This document shows, one piece after another, positions 6,228 through 11,381 of a stretch of 11,381 nt of DNA. The notes under the pieces were generated by a model. That model was not told where the DNA came from, ran no database searches, and worked only from the letters and a program-made list of their open reading frames with translations. The DNA lies in NCBI GenBank assembly GCA_021799915.1, contig JAJYZN010000084.1, positions 1 to 11,381 on the forward strand, in the 5' to 3' direction. Both the position numbers and the translations under genes were made by a program. Within the stretch, counting starts at the first letter, position 1, and each line of letters opens with the position of its first letter. The stretch is from Actinomycetes bacterium (GTDB lineage Bacteria > Actinomycetota > Acidimicrobiia > Acidimicrobiales > RAAP-2).

Positions 6228-6611
6228 ATGCCTCGGAGCACTGCCGACCTGATCGCCCAACTGTCGGCGAGCGAATTCAACGTGTCTTTCGTCGCAGGTT
6301 CGGCGACAAGCGAGCCTGCGGGAGGCGAGCTTGCCTCGGTGGCCGCCGAGGGTTCCGGGGTGATCCTGGTCGCAGTACTGGACCCACGGACGACAGTCTG
6401 CTGGACGGGTGCGCTGGACCCGGGCGCACGGACCCCCCAGGGGTTGGCTCCCGGGGAGAACCTCGGCTACTACGTGCTCGACCGGAGAGCGAGCTCCCCC
6501 GACCGCATCTGCTCGGCGGCTACTGCTGCAACCAGGGCGGAGTGGAAGCAGACGACATCTTGGAGGTATTGGAGGTCTCAGGGCAGCCCGACGGTGACAA
6601 GAGAGCGGTAG
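6228..6611 (+). CDS. Small hypothetical protein, reading frame uncertain (possible frameshift)
   Basis: I do not recognise this protein. ATG 6228 has GGAG (6216-6219) 8 bases upstream and opens a 127-codon frame ending at TAG 6609-6611, only 7 bases before a hairpin. The first part (MPRSTADLIAQLSASEFNVS, then GVILVAVLDPRTTVCWTG and ENLGYYVLD) has high third-position GC and mixed hydrophobic segments typical of real coding. From about 6480 the same frame becomes tryptophan-rich and odd (EWKQTTSWRYWRSQG), while the next frame reads GGYCCNQGGVEADDILEVLE with a more coding-like base pattern. A one-base change near the C-run at 6496-6500 would join the two. That second frame has no stop before rpsT. 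An in-frame GTG at 6057 or ATG at 6096 could extend the protein upstream, so bases 6045-6227 may be coding or leader; I see nothing else there. Confidence 0.4.
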   Translation: MPRSTADLIAQLSASEFNVSFVAGSATSEPAGGELASVAAEGSGVILVAVLDPRTTVCWTGALDPGARTPQGLAPGENLGYYVLDRRASSPDRICSAATAATRAEWKQTTSWRYWRSQGSPTVTRER

Positions 6612-6618
6612 CGGGCTG

Positions 6619-6641
6619 TGCGTCCGCATCGGGCGGACGCA
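6619..6641. terminator. Perfect hairpin between convergent ORF and rpsT, likely bidirectional terminator
   Basis: TGCGTCCGC (6619-6627) pairs perfectly with GCGGACGCA (6633-6641) around a 5-base loop ATCGG, giving a 9-bp stem. It starts 4 bases after the rpsT stop on the minus strand and 7 bases after the TAG of the plus-strand small ORF. No T-tract follows on either side, which is common in high-GC actinobacteria but weakens a strict intrinsic-terminator call. Confidence 0.6.
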
Positions 6642-6645
6642 GCGA

Positions 6646-6921
6646 TCAGTCCGACTGTGCAGCTTCCAGTGCGGCGACCCGGCGCATGAGGCGAGACTTC
6701 CTGTTCGCCGCCTGGTTCTTGTGGATGATCCCCTTGGCCGCGGCGGAGTCGATGCGGCGCACGGCCAGTCGGAGTGCCTCGGCCGACTCCTCGGCGTGAG
6801 AAGAGGCCAGGGTGACGGCGACCTTGGAACGCGTGCGGATCTCAGACCGGACGGACTTGTTGCGAATGCGCCGCCGCTCGTTCTGGCGATTGCGCTTGAT
6901 CTGACTCCGAATATTTGCCAT
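6646..6921 (-). CDS. rpsT: 30S ribosomal protein S20
   Basis: This 91-residue basic protein begins MANIRSQIKRNRQNERRRIRNKSVRSEIRT and contains AAAKGIIHKNQAANRKSRLMRRV, which are the hallmark segments of S20. S20 binds 16S rRNA early in 30S assembly. ATG 6921 has GAGGA (6932-6928) 6 bases upstream, and the length is normal. Reading further upstream is open to about 7194 but lacks S20 similarity, so the extension is rejected. The 115 bases up to the lipoprotein gene include a weak TANNNT box (TAGCCT, 7013-7008) that could be its promoter. It converges on the small hypothetical ORF, with a hairpin just beyond its stop. Position next to holA and lepA is the common bacterial arrangement. Confidence 0.97.
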   Translation of the reverse strand: MANIRSQIKRNRQNERRRIRNKSVRSEIRTRSKVAVTLASSHAEESAEALRLAVRRIDSAAAKGIIHKNQAANRKSRLMRRVAALEAAQSD

Positions 6922-7036
6922 GGAAGATCCTCGTGGTGGGCGGTAGGCACCTGACGGCGATGGGGACAGCTCTCCTGCCGCCAAGTCGCAGCGGCTGAAC
7001 CGGCGAAAGGCTAGCAGCTGCGAGCACTGGCCCGCA

Positions 7037-7888
7037 TCAGGCCTGAGGGGCAGGTGGCTCGGCCGGCGATGGGGGTTGTGGCGTGCCCGACGCGGGATGC
7101 GAGGTCGTCTCGTGCACTCCCTCCGGCGGAGGGGGCGCAAAGCCCGGCTGCGCCGGTGGCCAGCCCACGACCTGCTCGCCCACCTCGAGATCATGTCGAA
7201 GATCGATGGCGCCGGGCGCCGGCTGCTCCATTCGGTGGGCCTCCGTACTTCGGCCGCTCTCGACTCCGGCGAGATCCCACATCTCGGGGGGCAACGTCGT
7301 CATCATCAGGTGCTCCTGCTTGCGGCGGCGGGCACGACGCCCCCTCTGCACGCGCACGACGAAGAACGCCAGTAGGCCGACGGCCACGACGAGCACGGTG
7401 AGAATGACGATGGCGGCGGTCGCGCCGTTGTGAGCGGCCTGGCTCCCGAGAGGCGTCTCGCTCAATGTCGCGGGTCGGGGGCCGAAGAGCTGCTGGAGCA
7501 GGCTTTGGTCGTAGGAACGGGTGCCCAGCCCACGGATCGTCACGGAGAGGTCGGCGAAGGAACCGGGCAGGCTCTGCCAGACCACCGAAGCCACGCCTTG
7601 CGCCTGGGCTTCCAACGCTGCCTCGCGTCCTTTGGCACCGTGACCGTGGACCGCAGGAGTTGTCGGGTCCTTGTCGGCCGTCACGTTGACCGTCGCCGTT
7701 CCGTCGACTGTGCGGAAGCTCACGACGGCGCTCGGGTACCCAGCGTCCTCGATCGCCGTCTGCGTGTGGACCAGGTTCGTGACCAGCCCGCATCCGGCCA
7801 AGGTGAGAGCGCCTGCGAGCACGGCCACGCCGGCCAGCGCCAGGCGCTTGATCGACCCGCGCCGTCCAGATGACCGCTGCCCGCGCAC
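7037..7888 (-). CDS. Predicted lipoprotein with a second transmembrane segment and proline-rich tail
   Basis: I do not recognise a named family in this 283-residue protein. The N-terminus has a basic region (residues 1-15), a hydrophobic core, and the lipobox LTLAGC with C33, so it should be exported and lipid-anchored. Residues 34 to about 150 form an extracytoplasmic domain containing AVVSFRTVDGTATVNVTADKD and LPGSFADLSVTIRGLG, which look like beta-strands. A clear membrane helix follows (about 157-178, AAIVILTVLVVAVGLLAFFVV), then a strongly basic stop-transfer stretch (RGRRARRRK), which would leave the C-terminal tail inside. The tail ends in a proline-rich, probably disordered region. 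GTG 7888 is chosen because AGGAGG (7899-7894) lies 5 bases upstream and it puts the signal peptide at the right place. It is divergent from lepA and upstream of rpsT on the same strand. Confidence 0.75.
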   Translation of the reverse strand: MRGQRSSGRRGSIKRLALAGVAVLAGALTLAGCGLVTNLVHTQTAIEDAGYPSAVVSFRTVDGTATVNVTADKDPTTPAVHGHGAKGREAALEAQAQGVASVVWQSLPGSFADLSVTIRGLGTRSYDQSLLQQLFGPRPATLSETPLGSQAAHNGATAAIVILTVLVVAVGLLAFFVVRVQRGRRARRRKQEHLMMTTLPPEMWDLAGVESGRSTEAHRMEQPAPGAIDLRHDLEVGEQVVGWPPAQPGFAPPPPEGVHETTSHPASGTPQPPSPAEPPAPQA

Positions 7889-7973
7889 AACCCCCTCCTC
7901 GGCCGAGTGACGTCCGATCGCACGTTGAGCGTAGCGAAAGGTAGCCCGCCCCGGCCGGTACGATTGGAGGACC
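7889..7973. promoter_or_regulatory. Divergent intergenic region between lipoprotein gene and lepA, with lepA -10 candidate
   Basis: TACGAT (7959-7964) fits the TANNNT -10 pattern and ends 9 bases before the lepA GTG, which would give a transcript with a leader of about 0-3 bases. GGAGG (7966-7970) is only 3 bases from the GTG, close for a normal ribosome binding site. For the minus-strand lipoprotein gene, TACGCT (7933-7928) is a weak -10 candidate. No clear -35 boxes are visible. Confidence 0.35.
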
Positions 7974-9797
7974 GTGTGTCCTCCCTCCTCGGCCGCAAGA
8001 GCGCTCGCCCCGAAGAGCTGGGATCGGATCCGCAATTTTTCGATCATCAGCCACGTGGATCACGGCAAGTCGACCCTGTCCGACCGGATCTTGGAGCTCA
8101 CCGGCGCCGTCGACCCGAGGCTGATGCGCGAGCAGTTCTTGGACTCGATGGACATCGAACGCGAGCGCGGCATTACGATCAAAGCACAGAACGTCCGGGT
8201 GTCGTTCAGGGATCACGTCCTCCACCTCATCGATACGCCCGGGCACGTCGACTTCGGCTACGAGGTGAGCCGGTCGCTCGCCGCATGCGAAGGTGCGGTG
8301 CTGCTGGTCGATGCCTCTCAGGGGATCCAGGCCCAGACCCTGGCCAACTGCTACCAGGCGATCGAGCACGACCTCGAGATCATCGCCGTCTTGAACAAGA
8401 TCGACCTCCCGGCCGCGGATCCCGAGCGTTGCGCCGGTGAGATCGAACAGGTTCTCGGCCTGCCGGCCGAAGGGATACTGAGGATCTCGGCGAAGACGGG
8501 CGAAGGGGTCGAGGATCTCCTCGCCGCGGTGATCAACAGGATCCCTGCGCCGAGGGGGAACGCCGGTGCTCCCCTCCGAGCTCTCATCTTCGACTCTTCC
8601 TATGATCAGTATCGGGGGGTGATCAGCTCGGTGCGCGTCGTGGACGGCACCCTCGAATCGTCGTCGCGAGTGCGGTTCATGCAGGTGGGATCTGTCCATG
8701 ACGTGGAGGAGATCGGCGTTCGCACGCCGGAGGCCGTACCGGTGTCGTCACTCGGACCCGGCGAGGTGGGGTACCTGATCGCCGGCATCAAAGACGTCGG
8801 GGAAGCCCGGTCGGGAGAGACGGTGACCGACGCTGCTGCCCCGGCAATCGAAGCGCTGGCCGGGTACCGAGACCCCAAACCGATGGTGTTCTGCGGCATC
8901 TATCCCGTCGACGGTGACGAATTGCCCGAGCTGCGAGACTCCCTCGAGAAGCTCAAGTTGAACGATGCCAGCTTCACGTTCGAGCCGGAGTCGTCGAAGG
9001 CGCTCGGGTTCGGCTTCCGGTGCGGCTTCCTCGGCCTGCTCCATATGGAGATCGTGAGGGAGCGATTGGAGCGAGAGTTCGATCTCTCCCTCATCGCCAC
9101 CGCCCCGTCGGTCGCGTACCGCGCTTTTCTGAGTGACGGTTCCGAGGTCGACATCGACAATCCCACCGATCTCCCCGATCCGAGCCGTATCGACCACATC
9201 GACGAACCGATGCTCACGGCGACGATCCTCACCCCCTCGGAGTACACCGGCACCGTGATGGACCTGGCGCAGAGCAAGCGAGGAGAGATGACGAAAATGG
9301 AGTACCTCTCGCCCGAGCGCTTGGAGCTCGTCTACCGAATCCCCCTTGCCGAAGTCGTCGTCGATTTCTTCGACCAGTTGAAGAGCCGGACCAAAGGCTA
9401 TGCCAGCTTGGACTACGAGCCTTCGGGCTATGCCACCGCGCCGCTCGTCCGAGTGGACGTGCTCATCAACCACGTGCCAGTGGATGCGTTCTCCACCATC
9501 GTGCACCGATCCGCGGCCGACTCCTACGGGAGGAGGATGACCGACAAGCTTCGCCAGCTCATTCCCCGCCAGCTCTTCGACGTGCCGATCCAGGCGGCAA
9601 TCGGTGGCAGGGTGGTGGCGCGCGAGACGGTGAAGGCCAAGCGCAAGGACGTCCTGGCGAAGTGCTATGGCGGAGACATCACCCGCAAGCGCAAGCTGCT
9701 CGAGCGCCAGAAAGAGGGGAAGAAGCGGATGAAGAGCATCGGCCGGGTCGAGGTGCCCCAGGAGGCATTCATCTCTGCTCTCAAGCTGGACGAATGA
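7974..9797 (+). CDS. lepA: Elongation factor 4 (LepA), translational GTPase
   Basis: This 607-residue protein is close to the usual LepA length. GTPase motifs are complete: G1 HVDHGKST (27-34), G2 threonine in [10 protein letters not shown] (T68), G3 DTPGHVDF (from D87), and G4 NKID (141-144). Domain II and the EF-G-like domains follow, and the C-terminal LepA-specific domain ends in [38 protein letters not shown], which separates it from EF-G and TypA. LepA binds stalled or assembling ribosomes and influences translocation or 30S biogenesis. The GTG start leaves about 17 residues before the conserved [15 protein letters not shown]; no later in-frame start keeps that motif. hrcA follows 59 bases downstream, where many relatives have hemW first. 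Confidence 0.97.
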   Translation: MCPPSSAARALAPKSWDRIRNFSIISHVDHGKSTLSDRILELTGAVDPRLMREQFLDSMDIERERGITIKAQNVRVSFRDHVLHLIDTPGHVDFGYEVSRSLAACEGAVLLVDASQGIQAQTLANCYQAIEHDLEIIAVLNKIDLPAADPERCAGEIEQVLGLPAEGILRISAKTGEGVEDLLAAVINRIPAPRGNAGAPLRALIFDSSYDQYRGVISSVRVVDGTLESSSRVRFMQVGSVHDVEEIGVRTPEAVPVSSLGPGEVGYLIAGIKDVGEARSGETVTDAAAPAIEALAGYRDPKPMVFCGIYPVDGDELPELRDSLEKLKLNDASFTFEPESSKALGFGFRCGFLGLLHMEIVRERLEREFDLSLIATAPSVAYRAFLSDGSEVDIDNPTDLPDPSRIDHIDEPMLTATILTPSEYTGTVMDLAQSKRGEMTKMEYLSPERLELVYRIPLAEVVVDFFDQLKSRTKGYASLDYEPSGYATAPLVRVDVLINHVPVDAFSTIVHRSAADSYGRRMTDKLRQLIPRQLFDVPIQAAIGGRVVARETVKAKRKDVLAKCYGGDITRKRKLLERQKEGKKRMKSIGRVEVPQEAFISALKLDE

Positions 9798-9809
9798 CGA
9801 GACCTCTGG

Positions 9810-9836
9810 CTGGCACTCGATAGACTTGAGTGCCAG
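9810..9836. promoter_or_regulatory. CIRCE operator (HrcA binding site) upstream of hrcA
   Basis: CTGGCACTC (9810-9818), a 9-base spacer, then GAGTGCCAG (9828-9836) form a perfect 9-bp inverted repeat. The CIRCE consensus is TTAGCACTC-N9-GAGTGCTAA, and the CTGGCACTC form is typical of high-GC actinobacteria. The spacer holds TAGACT (9821-9826), a -10-like hexamer, so HrcA bound here would block the promoter directly. It lies 20 bases before the hrcA ATG and downstream of the lepA stop, which points to autoregulation of hrcA-dnaJ. Confidence 0.95.
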
Positions 9837-9856
9837 ACCTGCGGTGAGGAGAGAGA

Positions 9857-11101
9857 ATGTCCGAGTTCAGGCGTTCCCGTAAGGGCCGGGCCGAGGAGCC
9901 GGTGGAGGCTCTCGACCCGCGCAAGGCGGCCGTGCTCGAAGCGGTGGTGAGCCGGTACATCGGCACGGCTCAGCCTGTGGGCTCCCACCAGGTCGCCGGA
10001 GTTGCCGGGGTCGGCGTCTCCTCGGCCACGGTTCGCGCCGAGATGGCAGCGCTCGAAGGGGAGGGCTACCTGATCCAGCCGCACACGAGCGCCGGGCGCA
10101 TCCCCACGGACAAGGGCTACCGGTTCTTCGTGGACCATCTCAGCCAGCCCGGCGTGCTGGGTGAGGCCCAGCTCACCAGGGTGAGCCAGTTTTTCGACCA
10201 GGTCTACGGAGAGATGGAAGAGATGCTGGAGCGAGCCTCTGGCCTGCTCGCGGACCTCACTTCGTACGCCGCGGTCATCGTGGGTCCTGGACATGAGTCG
10301 GCCGTGATCCGCTCCGTGCAGCTCGTGGGCCTCGAACCGCACCTGGCCCTGTTCGTGGCGGTGCTGGCCGATGGCGCTGTGGAGAAGCGAACGGTCGATC
10401 TCGGAGACGACGTCCCCGAATCGGTGCTGGCTGCCGCAACCGTCGTCCTCCAGAGCCAGATGGTCGGGCGCACGTGGTCCGGCCTCACCCCGATGCCTGT
10501 CACCGGTGACCCTGGTTGTGACCGGGTCCTGGAGAAAGTGTCCGCAGTCCTGTTCGGCGAGGGGCATGGCGAGATCCACGACCAGGTCTTCGTGGGGGGG
10601 CCTTCTCGCCTGGCCTCGGCCTTCGACGCCGTCGAGACGGTGCGCGGTGTGCTCGGGATCCTCGAACAGGAGATGGTCGTGGTGACCCTGCTCCGAGATG
10701 TGCTCGGACGCGGCCTCTCGGTGGCGATCGGGACCGAGCATGGATACGAGCCGCTGGCCTCGTGCGCCGTCGTTGTGGCACCGGTGTCGGTCGAGGGCCA
10801 CGAGGCGGGGGCCGTCGGCCTCCTCGGCCCTACCAGGATGAACTATCCGGCAGCACTCGCGGCAGCACAGGTCGTCAGCGAAGGCATCAGCGCGCGATTG
10901 GCCGGGGTGCCGGTGGTCGGGGACTCCGGTCATGGCTCCCATCCTTCGGACGGCGCGACCAGTACGCCCGCGAGGGGTGCCTCGGGCGGCAAGCAGGCTG
11001 GCCGGACCCGCCGGGCTCCACGCGAAAGGGCAGGCGGAGAGGGCACTGGATCGGTGTCTCGGGGTCGACATGGGGACGGTGGTGATCGTGCCAGGACTTG
11101 A
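9857..11101 (+). CDS. hrcA: Heat-inducible transcription repressor HrcA
   Basis: This 414-residue protein has the HrcA N-terminal winged helix: ILE-like [33 protein letters not shown] (helix around residues 54-72), then [21 protein letters not shown] (from P75). The middle and C-terminal parts follow the family pattern up to [23 protein letters not shown]. HrcA represses class I heat-shock genes by binding CIRCE, and its activity depends on GroE. ATG 9857 has AGGAG (9847-9851) 5 bases upstream. Beyond about residue 349 there is an extra 65-residue tail rich in Gly, Arg, Ser and Ala that is not part of the usual domain and is probably disordered. The stop lies 4 bases before the preferred dnaJ start, so the two genes are likely cotranscribed. 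Confidence 0.96.
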   Translation: MSEFRRSRKGRAEEPVEALDPRKAAVLEAVVSRYIGTAQPVGSHQVAGVAGVGVSSATVRAEMAALEGEGYLIQPHTSAGRIPTDKGYRFFVDHLSQPGVLGEAQLTRVSQFFDQVYGEMEEMLERASGLLADLTSYAAVIVGPGHESAVIRSVQLVGLEPHLALFVAVLADGAVEKRTVDLGDDVPESVLAAATVVLQSQMVGRTWSGLTPMPVTGDPGCDRVLEKVSAVLFGEGHGEIHDQVFVGGPSRLASAFDAVETVRGVLGILEQEMVVVTLLRDVLGRGLSVAIGTEHGYEPLASCAVVVAPVSVEGHEAGAVGLLGPTRMNYPAALAAAQVVSEGISARLAGVPVVGDSGHGSHPSDGATSTPARGASGGKQAGRTRRAPRERAGGEGTGSVSRGRHGDGGDRART

Positions 11102-11105
11102 CGGC

Positions 11106-11381
11106 GTGGAGGATCTCTACGAATTGCTGGGCGTGCGCCGGGACGCCGGCGACGACGAGATCAAGCGGGCCTACCGGCGCCGCGCGCGCGAGCTCCATCC
11201 TGATGCCAACGGCGGTGATCCCGAAGCAGAGGCCAAGTTCAAAGAGGTGTCCTTCGCCTACGAGATCCTCAGCAATGCCGAGCGCCGGGCACGTTACGAT
11301 CGTTTCGGCGCGGCGAGCTTCGGGAGCGGAGCCGGCGCGGGCGGTGCCGCCTTCGACGCCGGTATCGGGGACCTCGTCGGG
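11106..11381 (+). CDS. dnaJ: Chaperone DnaJ, N-terminal part (3' end outside window)
   Basis: The 92 codons present hold a complete J domain: [20 protein letters not shown], the catalytic HPD at residues 31-33, and [19 protein letters not shown], followed by the start of a Gly-rich region. DnaJ stimulates DnaK ATPase and delivers clients. I chose GTG 11106 because it gives the canonical [10 protein letters not shown] start, has AGGA (11093-11096) 9 bases upstream, and sits 4 bases after the hrcA stop. In-frame GTGs at 11079, 11082 and 11088, or ATG 11070, would lengthen the N-terminus and overlap hrcA. The zinc-finger region that would confirm type I DnaJ lies outside the window; placement directly after hrcA supports it. 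Confidence 0.93.
   Translation, partial: MEDLYELLGVRRDAGDDEIKRAYRRRARELHPDANGGDPEAEAKFKEVSFAYEILSNAERRARYDRFGAASFGSGAGAGGAAFDAGIGDLVG

Noticed and set aside
4527..6950. An 807-codon open frame on the minus strand
   Set aside because: It is antisense to folP and holA, both well supported, and shows no domain-like sequence; absence of stops is due to GC bias.
7191..8699. A 502-codon minus-strand frame over lepA and the lipoprotein gene
   Set aside because: It overlaps two well supported genes in other frames and has no domain signature.
11070..11105. dnaJ start at ATG 11070
   Set aside because: It would add 12 residues ([12 protein letters not shown]) not typical of DnaJ and overlap hrcA by 32 bases; GTG 11106 gives the canonical start. 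Kept as an alternative.

Overview
The window looks like ordinary chromosomal DNA from a high-GC Gram-positive bacterium (Actinomycetota). The evidence is strong G/C at third codon positions, an F420-dependent luciferase-like oxidoreductase, a PAC2-family protein, a mycobacterial FolP2-like dihydropteroate synthase relative, and an actinobacterial-style CIRCE operator. An uncultured Acidimicrobiia-like lineage would fit, but that placement is inference.

Layout. Bases 2-115 are the 3' end of leuS on the plus strand. It converges on a three-gene minus-strand block that is transcribed from about 3268 down to 189: an aminoglycoside-phosphotransferase-fold kinase, then a PAC2 protein (ATGA overlap), then an F420-dependent oxidoreductase. 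Divergent from this block, across only 31 bases, runs a plus-strand series: a thioredoxin-TPR protein (YbbN/CnoX-like), a FolP2-like protein, and holA (DNA polymerase III delta). Eight copies of a 15-bp G-rich repeat separate the thioredoxin gene from folP. The repeat contains the stop codon of the first gene and the ribosome binding site of the second. After holA come a 22-bp tandem duplication and a small hypothetical ORF whose reading frame appears to change part-way. A perfect hairpin then separates it from the convergent rpsT (ribosomal protein S20). A lipoprotein-like gene on the minus strand follows, and divergent from it are lepA (EF4), hrcA under a perfect CIRCE element, and the 5' part of dnaJ.

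How the genes relate. The right half is a conserved housekeeping neighbourhood (holA, rpsT, lepA, hrcA, dnaJ) for replication, translation and heat-shock control; the usual hemW between lepA and hrcA is absent. HrcA very probably represses its own hrcA-dnaJ operon through the CIRCE site. The left minus-strand block is probably one operon of unknown pathway. I see no mobile element, CRISPR array, tRNA or rRNA gene. Nothing here is clearly a new multi-gene system. The most unusual items are the repeat/G-quadruplex-capable leader of folP, the FolP2-type loss of the sulfonamide-loop motif, and the short divergent promoter that may serve two leaderless transcripts.
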